Part shown: positions 1 through 9,009 of the stretch, one piece after another
Layout: each line of letters opens with the position of its first letter
Position numbering within the stretch: position 1 is the stretch's first letter
Origin: Welwitschia mirabilis
Taxonomy: Eukaryota; Gnetophyta; Gnetopsida; Welwitschiales
Direction: 5' to 3'
Assembly: GCA_051453625.1 (NCBI GenBank)
Contig: JBOZIK010000001.1
Coordinates: 190,382,171 to 190,446,170 of the forward strand
Length of the DNA stretch: 64,000 bases
The notes under the pieces: model-generated
The model's database searches: none
Told to the model about the DNA's origin: nothing
Seen by the model: the letters and a program-made list of their open reading frames with translations, nothing else
Position numbers and translations under genes: made by a program

Positions 1-186
1 CATCTAAACTTGTATAAATGTCCTGCAAAAGTACTCCAAATATACCATCAAATTCCTACAAATTGGCATCGCAACATTTATCCCAAAACTTCTGTGACAG
101 AGGATAGGCAAATTAATGGTATTCTGCCTACTTGGGACAACTTAATGGGCTTAATCCCAATTGGAATAAACTAACCATATATTAGC

Positions 187-607
187 TGATAGGGTCTGAA
201 GGCAATTCTTGTGTTTGAGCTTCTTTATTATGCTATAAAGGAAGGTTAGCCCTTGGTGGCCCATTGACATGTTGTAATTAAAGTTACAGTATGAAGCAAG
301 ACCTCTGAATAAATGAGCGAGTGAGGCATTTAATTATATGAGGGTGAGATTTAGGGTTTCAAGTTGGGTTGGGCCAAAACCTTTACTGTATTTCAAGGGT
401 TTGGGTCCTTGCATATTGTATGGTGGTTAGTTCACTTGCTTAACAAATAATAGAAAACTTTCTTCTCTTGAAGATGTTTACCTGTGCCTTTGCGGGTTTT
501 ACCCTATAAATCTCTAGTGGCTTGTGCGTCTTCTTGTCTTTTTTACTATTTAAGGCTTTGCTATTCTTATTGCTGGGACTACATATACATTTTGGTTTTT
601 CTCAACA
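187..607 (+). repeat. 5' LTR of the short Copia-type element
   Basis: Aligns along its length with 2,040-2,465, sharing for example the blocks around TGCTATAAAGGAAG, TGAATAAATGAG and GGTCCTTGCATAT. The copies are clearly diverged by substitutions and small indels, so the insertion is old. It starts TGATAG and ends CTCAACA. Confidence 0.75.
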
Positions 608-849
608 AATAGGGTTAAGCAGTGGGTTTTGATTCGTTCATTTTAGTGATTGCATGAACAAAAGAAGTAGCATAGGGGTTTGGGAAAGGCAGATGTAGTT
701 TTTGCCCCCAAATGCAATTTAAGCTTTGTTGCTCTTGCATAGAGATTGGAGCAAATCTCTTAGGACATGTAGTGTGAACTTGGAGGAATTGTTGCTTCAC
801 CTAAAGTAGAGGTTGATTGTTTTTTCTTGCCTTGTAGATTCTTGATTCA

Positions 850-1470
850 ATGGGAGCGATGGATGCAAATATGACTATTGTGTTTAGTGGGAGAAATTAT
901 GGTTTGTGGAAGATAAATACCATAGATTTGTAGTATGAGAAAGAATGAGACATTGCTCTTTCTAGAAAACCTTCATCTTTCTCTAATGATGAATGGTTAA
1001 AACTTGATTGAAGGGCCCTTGACTTAGTCTGAAGGAGCATTGTTGATTTAATTTTGACCAAGTACCAACAAGAATAGATGACAACAGGTGATTAAAGTAG
1101 ATGGATGCATGCTTCCAAGCCAAGAACATATGTAATAGGGTTCATCTTTACATAAAGGTTCATCAAATGATTATGCAAGAATTTGAGAAATTGTCAGATT
1201 TCTTGGAACAAGGTCTCAAGCGATGAATGCTTGTTAATCTCACCAGGTGCCTTACTAGAAAGTGAGGGTCATGCATTGACAACAATAAGTGCTAATACCT
1301 TTCCGGCCATGGATATGATTAAGTCGTTGGTGTTCACAGGATGGAGGAATGTTGGCATTCTAAGACTGGTGAATCTTTATCTAGGATTAAGGCACTGTAT
1401 GGAAGTGGAGGTTGGAAGAAGCAAAAGAAGTGAGAATCAATTAGCTAGAAATGCAATAGGAAATGACATG
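850..1470 (+). pseudogene. Decayed Copia gag
   Basis: The frame from the ATG at 850 reads like the start of plant Copia gag proteins: an N-terminal block with FSGRNYGLWK, then a segment like SRKPSSLSNDEWLKLD. It is broken by in-frame stops and frameshifts. A later frame gives MQEFEKLSDFLEQGL (about 1,171-1,216), matching the conserved gag helix that precedes the zinc knuckle. At about 1,340-1,400 ECWHSKTGES looks like a CCHC knuckle with its second Cys changed and the rest frame-shifted. No protease follows. Gag would have packaged element RNA in the cytoplasm; this copy cannot encode it. Assignment to Copia rests on these remembered family patterns. Confidence 0.7.
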
Positions 1471-2039
1471 TAAAGAGAGAGTACCCATTGCTTAAGCATA
1501 CTAATGCTTCCTCCAACAAGGTTGAGCCTTCAAGATAGGTTAGCGTTGTTGTTGTGGAGGATGATCCTTTTTGATGCTTTTGAGCTGAGTCCTCGTGTAT
1601 GCTTCTTACATTATTACATATTGTTAATGAGAGTTGTATAGTATTTTGTTCTTTAGTTTGTTTCAGTTTTTTTTTTTTGGGTAGGTATAAATTTTCATGT
1701 TTACGTAGAATTTCAAAAAAAAATAAGATTGCATCAATTTTGTTGTCATAGTTTGGTGTAAGGTCTTTGTGTGTTGAAGCGTTTTGGAAGGCCTTGATTC
1801 TAGTGTTGAAAAGAACCATGTGGTAGAGAGATTCTAGTTGTTATAGTTGGTCCTTGGCTCTTCTCTATCATAATCCAACTTGTTTTGGTTAGTTTGGGTG
1901 AGGATGCTTTAGTCTTGTTGATGGTTGTTTCAGTGGGAGGTACCATGGTAATGAGATGTCATGTGATGTTGAAGACCACATCGGTATTCCAGTTGCTTTG
2001 CGTGGATGGAAAAGATAAATTTGTTTTCAAGTGGGAGAT

Positions 2040-2465
2040 TGTTAGATTTTAAACCTGATCTTGTTTTTGAGCTCTTTTGTTATGCTCTAAAGGAAGATTA
2101 GCTCTAGCTAGTCTATTTACCCATTAAATTTAAGACACGAAGAAGATCTATGAATAAATGAGGGAATGAGACATGTAATTAAACAGAGGGTAAGACTTAG
2201 ATTTTCAAGCATGGTTTGGATTAAAACCCAAATCCTATTTAGAAGGCCTAGGTCCTTGCATATCGTATTGCAACAAGTTCATTTGCATAATACATAATAG
2301 AGTTATTTATTCTCCTGTGGACTTTTCCTTTTGCCTTTGGGGGTATTCCATGTAAATTTGTGCTCTCTTGGGGATTTTCCCTTTTTTTTTGTTTGCTTTT
2401 TTGACTTTTTGTGCTTTGCTCTTCTTCTTCTTCTTGTTGTGCCAAAAGTCTGATTTTTCACAACA
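2040..2465 (+). repeat. 3' LTR of the short Copia-type element
   Basis: Starts TGTTAGATTTT directly after the polypurine tract and ends CACAACA. It is homologous to 187-607. A T-rich and CTT-rich block near 2,385-2,440 is expanded relative to the other LTR. Confidence 0.75.
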
Positions 2466-3413
2466 TTACTTAGGCCTCTAGGATTGGTGCTTTTGTTGAG
2501 AGATTCTTGGGCATTTCTTAAGGTCACTTTGGGGATTTGTATTTAGTTACCCTTTTTGTAGGAATTCATCGTACTTCGACTTGGAAGTTTCTTGCTAATA
2601 AAAGTAAATGAAAATTTGAAAATTGTAACCCTTCCTTTTTGTGAAGCATTGACAAGTGCCTCTTGGCATTGGCTTGTCTTTCTTAAATCAAAGCTTATTA
2701 CACAGTGAGTCTTCACACCCCAAAGAAGATTCTACAAGAAATTAATACTATTGTCTAAAACTTTGATTGATCAGGAAGGAAAGATAAGATTGGACTTCAC
2801 GTAGTTGTTTGGGGGAAAAATTTCAAAATGTAAACATACAAGAGGTTTAGGAATTAGAAAGCATGAGGACAAAATTCTAATCAACATCATGAAGCTGTAG
2901 GATACAATGGTTACTAGGAGGCTTCTTGGGCTCTCCCATGTTCTCACAGCTATTGGAAGTCAAATCTTTGCTTATCACTATTCTAGAGAAATATAGTTAG
3001 AGGTGAGGATAAGATTGAAGAGTTTGCAGGATGGAAAGACTAATTGTGCTAATTTTCCTTTATGGGAGACTAATCAGACAAGGCTTGGTGTTCTCAAGAA
3101 TGTAGAATACTATAAACCAGCAAAAGATTGGCTTAGTAAAAATCCTGGAATCTTATGGAAGGATTAATTGAATTTCCTAAATAGAAATTTTGCTCTTCTT
3201 GGATTAGGTAATGTTTGTATTCATACTACTATTAAGTTCTTAATAGATCTTATGTTGAATTTTGAACTAAGTGATAGTGAGAGTGACATCAAACTGATTA
3301 GGGGGATTTCTGCGGCCCTAAAGAACCTTTGGGAATTCTTTGTCCTAATCAGTGCAAATGGGAAATAATATAGAAATGTTGCATCCTACATGAAATTTAG
3401 ACCTTTCTATGGT

Positions 3414-3513
3414 NNNNNNNNNNNNNNNNNNNNNNNNNNNNNNNNNNNNNNNNNNNNNNNNNNNNNNNNNNNNNNNNNNNNNNNNNNNNNNNNNNNNNNN
3501 NNNNNNNNNNNNN
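3414..3513. other. Assembly gap, 100 N
   Basis: The 17 bases before the gap (3,397-3,413) are identical to the 17 bases after it (3,514-3,530). The gap is exactly 100 N, a conventional placeholder for unknown length. The two contig ends probably overlap, so the true gap may be absent. Confidence 0.95.
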
Positions 3514-3614
3514 TTAGACCTTTCTATGGTTGATCAAGTGGAAGGCAATTTTCATTAACAACTGTAGAAAAGAGGCTTCCAAATCCCATCATATTGAATG
3601 CTTTGTAAAGGAGA

Positions 3615-3633
3615 GGGGGGGGGGGGGTGGGGG
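3615..3633 (+). repeat. Poly-G tract
   Basis: Thirteen G, one T and five G in a row, close to the 3,414-3,513 gap. Such homopolymers are error-prone in sequencing. Confidence 0.9.
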
Positions 3634-4699
3634 AAGAATATGGTAGTCACATCTTCATGGGATGCAAATGACAATTGACGTTTGATGCTGCTTGAATGTT
3701 AGTGGCTGTGCCAACTGGCATGACTTCAATGGAATTTGCTACAAATCAGAAGAGGATACCAAAATTGTCATTAATTGGTTGATGTGGAAGCAAAGGAATG
3801 ACATCATTTTCAAAATGGTAACCTGTCCATGGGATGGGTGATCAATCAAAGTTCAAGCCTAAAACGTTTATGGAAGAGGATTATGAAGGGGAGTGGGTGA
3901 TGCGGTTTAAATTGGAGGGGGGAGGTGGCCTTCCATCTTGTCCTTTTCTTTGTTTTTGTAGAGATGGTAAGAAGAGAGTGCCTTTGTGGCAAAGTTCAAG
4001 GAAAATGAGTTTGTCTAGAACAAAGTTGACACATTAACTGGACCTCCTTGTTTGAGAAAATTGGCCTTTGTGGATATTGAAGTTCGAGATCAATTCTCTA
4101 ATTCTTAGAACAAGGGCAATGTGAATGTAGGCCACAAAAAATTCAAAATTGATTAAGACATTATTGCAGAAGTTACTCATGTGCCCAGCAATGGACACAA
4201 AATTAAAATGCCCCATAACAACGTTAATGATGCAGGATCTTTTTTCACGTTGTTTTCTGCCGGGGGTACAAGTGAAATTCCTAAGGAACCACAAGGGCAT
4301 GTGAAAATGACTTCTTGTCCCTTTGAGTGGCAATCAATAGCAAAAATGGTAGAGAAATATTTTCTCATGGGCAAGACCCCTGCAAAGCTCAAGGCTATGC
4401 ATTTTGTCTTTTTTAATCATATAAAAAATAATACGCCTTCAGATGTTTCGTATTTTCTGTTTTCAAGCATAAACCAGTATGTAAAGACTCTTAGGCATTA
4501 TTAGGCCCTTGCTTCACTTCTTTTTTGGGGTTTGATGTATAAGAAACAAAACCCTTACAACTTTGAAGTGCCAAGTGAAGGAAAGCAAGCCTACGGTTTT
4601 TGGATCAAGCAATTCAGAAGATCACATTCCCCTTAACTTCAGGAAAAGGAAGCTCCAGAAGGAGAAAGATCTGGACTAATTTAGTATTCACATGTTGAA

Positions 4700-5845
4700 C
4701 AGACTCCTTTTCCAACAAATAGCAAATTTACATGGACCCCTACAAAGCCTAAATGCAAAGGGGCATAAATAGAAAGTCAAAAGAGTTTTTGCATGGAGGA
4801 TGCGATCTTATGAACACTCTATGGACATTGGGAAATAACTGGATGGAGAAGATGTTTAGGTTGATGTTGAGATCAGGTGCACAAAAGTGAAGAAAAATGT
4901 TTTAGATGGACCTCACATTATCTTCTTTTGAGGCACTGTAATCCAAGACCTCAAAAATTTTAGTTTTCGAAAACATAGCAGATCCCCATTATTATACAGG
5001 AACCTGTAGCTACTCAAGAACCATTAAATTATCTGGTGAATGATATGGGCAACGACATGGATGATTTTAAAATGTGTCTGTAAGAGGGTAAGTTTGAATT
5101 TTTAATGTTTTGTTTTCTTTATTGATGATCTTCTGAATGACTGGAAGCAAAGATTTCTAGCAATGTAGTATGGCTTTGCATCAATGCCTCACCCCTCATG
5201 AATACTAAGTTCTCATTCTTATTTCAAGATTTCTATCCCAGGCATTAGAATGAGAGTGTGTGGACTACTATGGGATTCACAGCCTGGTGCTAGAGTCCAT
5301 CTAATAATGGATCAAAATTTATATTTGTTTGGTTTAACCTTTCCTTGGACTGTTGGTGGGAGGGGGATTTTTGTGCGATGGATGCTGTGGTTCACGGAAA
5401 CAGTTCCTTGGTATGAAATTTTATCTTGTTTTCGTGTTTCAGTCTGATTTTGCTTAATGACGCTGAATTGTGGTAGGTGTTTGTAGTATTCTCTTCACCC
5501 TAGAATCTTAATCCCGTTAGGCAATTTTGTACTTTATAAACCAATTTAAATTTCTGGTCTTTTTAGTTTACACATGTTGAAACCTTAACATAATAAAGTC
5601 CATCTTTGTCATAATTCGAGTGATATAAAGCATATAGCACATAGACAATTATGACCAAAACCAATGAGTATGTATCAAATATTGTAAAGTTGTCTCTATG
5701 ATATAGTGTTTTTTAATTTTTTCTTTTTTTCGTCGCCTGTGGTAACTAAGAGGGCTAGATAGTTATATTAGTTTATAAACATAGAATGATAGAATACAAA
5801 ACTCCCAAGCATGGTCAAGTTTAGGGTGGAGGGATACCAATAGAT
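4700..5845. other. No recognisable gene
   Basis: Only short, stop-rich frames are present. A 65-codon frame at 5,250-5,447 has no recognisable motif. I see no RNA gene or repeat boundary here. Confidence 0.5.
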
Positions 5846-6160
5846 TGTTTGGTATGCGCTCCTCATGCCTAGCCCAACAAGTGGTTAAATATAAAAGTGC
5901 TTTAGTTTCCACCAAAGTCATGGCTTTTGGAGTAATGGTAATGGGCCCAACAATTGGTATCAAAGCCATGGTTGTTGGCTGGTCTCGGGTTTGAGTCTCC
6001 CCAGTAACTTCCTAGTTCATATGAGCACTTGGCATGTGGATCGAGGGGGAGCTTGTTGGGTGTGCGCTCCTCATGCCCAGCCCGACAAGTGGTTAAATAT
6101 AAAAGGGCTTTAGTTTCCACCTAAGTCATGGCTTTTGGTGTGATGGTAAAGGGCCCAACC
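5846..6160 (+). mobile_element. Miniature LTR retrotransposon (TRIM/SMART type)
   Basis: A 315-bp element with two 107-bp direct repeats (5,846-5,952 and 6,054-6,160) that differ at about 10 positions and have no indel between them. The first ends GGGCCCAACA and is followed within 2 bases by TGGTATCAAAGCC (5,955-5,967), a near-perfect primer-binding site for initiator tRNA-Met. The second is preceded by the polypurine tract AGGGGGAG (6,044-6,051). Each LTR holds a TATA-like TTAAATATAAAAG. The interior is 101 bp and encodes nothing. Flanking pentamers TAGAT and CAAAT differ by two transitions, plausible for an aged target duplication. It must have used reverse transcriptase and integrase supplied in trans. 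Confidence 0.88.
5955..5967 (+). promoter_or_regulatory. tRNA-Met primer-binding site of the miniature element
   Basis: TGGTATCAAAGCC sits two bases inside the 5' LTR end. The canonical plant site is TGGTATCAGAGCC, so there is one G-to-A change. Reverse transcription of minus-strand DNA starts here. Confidence 0.85.
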
Positions 6161-6613
6161 CAAATGGCATATACTCACTACATTTTAGTAGCAACATAAG
6201 ACCAAATTTGACTTAAAACAAAACTATAAGATAAAGCTAAGCATGGAAAAACAGTTCATAGAAACAATAATAAACTACATAAAAAACTCCCTCCCAGTAT
6301 GAGTAGCCAAAGACCCATTATATTAAACAAGTGTAACTTGCCAGCCACATTTGGCCAAACTTGATGCACCATGCTGTCGAGTCCATAATTGTCTGATTAG
6401 GGGTGAAAATCTTGAAGCAAACCTTCTCTCAGAGTGATGTCATAAAGAATGTTGTGGCTTAGTTGGGGTTGTCCTAAAGGATGTTGTGGGGCGTTTTGTC
6501 TACCTAAGGCTGTTTTGAAGAGTGTTCTAGGTGGCTATTGCGTGGTGCCCTCCTCTTTTTGCATGGGTCTGTCCCATAGGATGTTGCAAAGTATTCTGTG
6601 TTGGTACCCCCAT

Positions 6614-6735
6614 TGTTACAAAATTATGTAATGAGAGCAATAAAAGTAACAACACAAAGAAAAAGGAACACAAGGATTCAGAGTTTCAGACCCTTTCTGT
6701 GCTATGTCCATTGGAGCAATGTAGATCTCCTTTGT
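6614..6735 (-). repeat. Copia LTR end, probable 3' LTR remnant
   Basis: On the minus strand this ends TTTTGTAACA and contains a segment with CTTGTGTTCC after a GGACATAG motif, the conserved near-terminal layout of this group of plant Copia LTRs. A similar block lies at 15,065-15,190, and related LTR ends lie at 20,298-20,401 and 28,023-28,202. Confidence 0.55.
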
Positions 6736-6814
6736 TCATAGCTTTAGTAGGGCATTAGAAACAGGAGAATAGTTACAACAGAAAAAACCCGAGCCAAGCT
6801 CCCAAAACCATAGT

Positions 6815-7670
6815 TTTATAATGCAGATCAGAATTGTGATTCTAGCAATTTGGAGTTGCAATTCTGAAAAAACCGCTCTAAATTGCCTCGGAATCACAAT
6901 TATCTAAGAATCACAATCTTAGACCTTGGAATTGCAATTCCACTGCTTCTCGCTACTCGGCAATTCTCATGATTCCAATGATTGTAGAATCGTCTGATGT
7001 AAAACAGTCAATAAAAGTTGAAAAACCAGTTTTTCCTCACTTTTTCAACGCCATCTTATATCGAGAACATTGCTTCATTCCCTTAGTGGACTAGATAGAT
7101 ACAATTTCAACATTGAAACTTTTATTTGATTGAACCTAAAGTGCTTCCAGAGTTTTGGAGATCTTTGACATGGAGGATCATCATAGTTTTATTATAGTGG
7201 TAGTGTTGAACACTTTTTGGCTGTGGTATGGAACACAAACATCTACTAGAGTATATTGCATATGACATTCATTCTTTTGGGAAATTGTGCATGCTGTATT
7301 TCTAATATTTTGTTTGAAACTTCAAAAATTGTATGCAATGTTGTCTACTAGTTGTCTACTTTAAATCGTTTAATATACTTCAAAAACTGTGGTTGGTAAT
7401 TGGCACTTACTAGTCTCATAATTAATTACAATACTTCTATATCATTTTTGGACTTATTTATTATTAAAATTCAATATACATCAAAATCCACTTCAAAAAA
7501 TTCAATATACATCAAAATCTACTTCAAAAATATTTTTTTAAATAGTTTTTGATTTTCTGTGCTTCACAATTCTGTGCAATTCCAATTGCAATTTTGGCTA
7601 TTCACGTGGTTTGGATCCTTTAGCCCAATAGCTGCATCCTGAGCGGTTCTACATTTTAAAAGCATGCTCA
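6815..7670. repeat. Inverted-repeat-rich block, possible non-autonomous DNA element
   Basis: Between 6,815 and 7,010 and again near 7,560-7,610 the sequence is full of short words and their reverse complements, such as GAATTGCAATTCC-like and AATCACAAT/ATTGTGATT. It appears inserted within the Copia LTR region. I could not define terminal inverted repeats or a target duplication, so the class is open. Confidence 0.35.
7469..7530 (+). repeat. Two-copy tandem repeat, unit about 31 bp
   Basis: The unit with core TTCAATATACATCAAAATC occurs twice head to tail with one substitution. Confidence 0.85.
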
Positions 7671-8034
7671 AAACTCTTGCTTCCTTTTACCTTGATACCT
7701 TCCATTTACCCCAACATGCCTTTAATTATATTTTCACGAACGTTCCAATGCTAACATAACACAGTGACATGGCTTCAAGTCCTTATTACATTAAAAACAT
7801 GACTTTTACATAACAAGGAGTTAACTGCTTTTAATATTAAATTTTGAAAATAAAAAAATGTAAAATGTAGAGGGAAGGTTTGGCTTTACATTTATGACCG
7901 ATCCCTTCTTGAAGACAAATCCAACTACCCTGCAAGGAATGAAGACTTTTGTTGTTCCAAATGCACATTGGTTACATCATAATTATCCCAAGCTTTCCTC
8001 TAGAAAAGACATGCTACTTATCATTACTGTCTTT

Positions 8035-8042
8035 GTTAGAGC
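8035..8042 (+). other. Left target-site duplication of the composite hAT-type element
   Basis: GTTAGAGC directly left of the terminal CAATG. The identical octamer is at 11,078-11,085. Eight-base duplications are typical of hAT transposition. Confidence 0.88.
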
Positions 8043-8279
8043 CAATGATTAAAATGTTGTGACATGTCGCCAAAAAAGGGTGACATGTTGCCCTTTTTTC
8101 AAATTGAAAATGTCTTTAAGTCGACTGACATTTTCAGCCGACATTTTGAAAAAGTCAGCGACATTTTCGACTTTTTGCCGACATTTTGTCGACATTTTGT
8201 CGACTTTTTCAAAATGTCTCGCACAGGTACCGTTAAAACTGTTTTTTGGCTAAAAATAAAAACATTTTCTGCACAACAG
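8043..8279 (+). mobile_element. Left hAT-type copy (5' part, truncated by gap)
   Basis: Aligns closely with 10,605-10,839, from the terminal CAATGATTAAAATG through the GACATTTT-rich part to CTCGCACAGGTACCG and ACAACAG. It is dense in GACATTTT and its complement, the kind of subterminal repeats that hAT transposases bind. Compared with the right copy it has a few substitutions and small length changes within the GACATTTT array. The rest lies in the gap. Confidence 0.8.
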
Positions 8280-8379
8280 NNNNNNNNNNNNNNNNNNNNN
8301 NNNNNNNNNNNNNNNNNNNNNNNNNNNNNNNNNNNNNNNNNNNNNNNNNNNNNNNNNNNNNNNNNNNNNNNNNNNNNNN
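8280..8379. other. Assembly gap, 100 N
   Basis: A placeholder-sized gap exactly between the left hAT copy and psbK. Its real length is unknown. It should contain at least the missing ~240 bp if the left copy is complete. Confidence 0.95.
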
Positions 8380-8457
8380 GTTGATGTAATGCAAGTTATT
8401 CCTGTGTTCTTTTTCCTGTTAGCTTTTGTTTGGGAGGCCGCTATAAGTTTTTGCTAG
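8380..8457 (+). pseudogene. psbK: psbK fragment, plastid-derived
   Basis: The 25 C-terminal codons of photosystem II protein K read in frame to TAG, including VIPVFFFLLAFVWEAAISF. In plastids PsbK is a small single-helix thylakoid subunit of photosystem II. The N-terminal part falls in the assembly gap. Relative to common plastid copies I recall, Gln before AAVSF has become Glu and the last Arg has become Cys, consistent with nuclear decay. It has no targeting sequence and is not expected to work. Confidence 0.9.
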
Positions 8458-8653
8458 ATACATGCAAAAAAATCTCCACATCTATTATCTTGAATTTTAT
8501 TTCAAAAAATCAAATCTTTTTTTTAAAGATAAAAACAAGATTTGAATCTGTATACTTTTTTGGTGTTTTAATCGCTATCTATATATGATACAATTAGATA
8601 ATTCTGATTTATATTATTTTTTAAAAATAATTAAGGATGTCAGAGATTATGTA

Positions 8654-8770
8654 ATGCTTACTCTTAAGGTGTTCATTTATGCGGTAGTAACTTTCTTTGT
8701 TTCCCTTTTTCCCTTCGGATTTTTGTCGAATGATCCAGGACGTAATCCTGGCTGTAAAGAAGAAGGTTAA
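8654..8770 (+). pseudogene. psbI: psbI, plastid-derived, frame still open
   Basis: A 38-codon frame starting MLTLKVF and containing FFVSLF and [13 protein letters not shown] is photosystem II protein I, a one-helix thylakoid protein near the reaction centre. The usual plastid protein is about 36 residues; here the end reads CKEEG with the expected Arg changed to Cys. The ATG at 8,654 matches the plastid start; the same frame is open upstream to 8,585 but that is spacer. Although the frame is intact, it lies inside a transposon without a transit peptide, so function is unlikely. Confidence 0.92.
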
Positions 8771-8812
8771 TAGTTTTTTCATGAAGTTTCATTTTGTACA
8801 GTGTTACTAAAT

Positions 8813-8900
8813 GGAGAGATAGGGATTCAAACCCTTCATACAGGATTACCCATACAACGGATTAGCAAACTGTTGCTTTGGTCCTCTAAGCCATCTCTCC
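8813..8900 (-). pseudogene. trnS-GCU: trnS-GCU pseudogene, plastid-derived
   Basis: An 88-nt tRNA-Ser on the minus strand. The acceptor stem pairs perfectly (GGAGAGA with TCTCTCC), the anticodon loop TTGCTAA carries GCT, and the long variable arm and T-loop TTTGAATCC are present. The anticodon stem is damaged: ACAGT faces TCCGT with two mismatches, where plastid copies pair. CCA is not encoded. It lies just downstream of psbI in opposite orientation, as in plastid genomes. Confidence 0.9.
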
Positions 8901-9009
8901 AAGATGGTAAGTTTTGATTTATCTACTACATTTTATCTATTACATGGGGAAGATTTTTGTAAAGAAATGTGAAAAATTCTACATTACATAAATAATATCA
9001 ATTATTATA

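Larger units (their letters stand above)
187..2465 (+). mobile_element. Short Copia-type LTR element with gag-only interior
   Basis: Two direct repeats of about 0.42 kb (187-607 and 2,040-2,465) both start with TG and end in AACA. The second is immediately preceded by a polypurine tract, CAAGTGGGAGAT at 2,028-2,039, the usual Copia arrangement, so it is the 3' LTR. The interior is only about 1.43 kb and holds a decayed gag (separate entry). I see no protease, integrase or RT. This resembles a non-autonomous TR-GAG element or an internally deleted Copia. Flanking pentamers (TTAGC left, TTACT right) are similar but not identical, so the target duplication has decayed or the ends are slightly off. 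A tRNA primer-binding site after the first LTR is not clear. Confidence 0.75.
2880..4700 (+). pseudogene. Decayed coding-like sequence, probably retrotransposon-derived
   Basis: Several plus-strand segments read as ordinary protein between stops: 3,005-3,165, 3,168-3,368, 3,834-4,037 and 4,181-4,504, the last continuing past its stop to about 4,640. The 4,181 segment (107 codons) has mixed composition and a block KYFLMGKTPAKLKAMHFVFF that recalls the N-terminal gag-like proteins of some plant retrotransposons, but I cannot assign a family. A 100-N gap at 3,414-3,513 interrupts the region. No LTRs or target duplications were found for it. Treat it as an old unclassified element, not a host gene. 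Confidence 0.35.
8380..8905 (+). other. Nuclear plastid DNA insert (psbK-psbI-trnS)
   Basis: Three neighbouring plastid genes appear in their plastid order and orientation: the end of psbK, all of psbI, and trnS-GCU on the opposite strand. The intergenic sequence between them is retained. The left limit is hidden in the gap. The right limit lies between the end of the tRNA at 8,900 and about 9,010, where homology to an LTR repeat begins. Substitutions in the tRNA stem and in psbI show decay since transfer. Confidence 0.92.

Noticed and set aside
8064-8384. Long frame across the left hAT copy and the gap
   Set aside because: It is produced by the GACATTTT repeat array and by N translated as X. 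The related copy at 10,626-10,961 gives a similar frame, which reflects repeat homology and not a conserved protein.
8813-8900. Functional nuclear tRNA-Ser gene
   Set aside because: The closest match is plastid trnS-GCU next to psbI, and the anticodon stem has two mismatches, so it is a transferred pseudogene.
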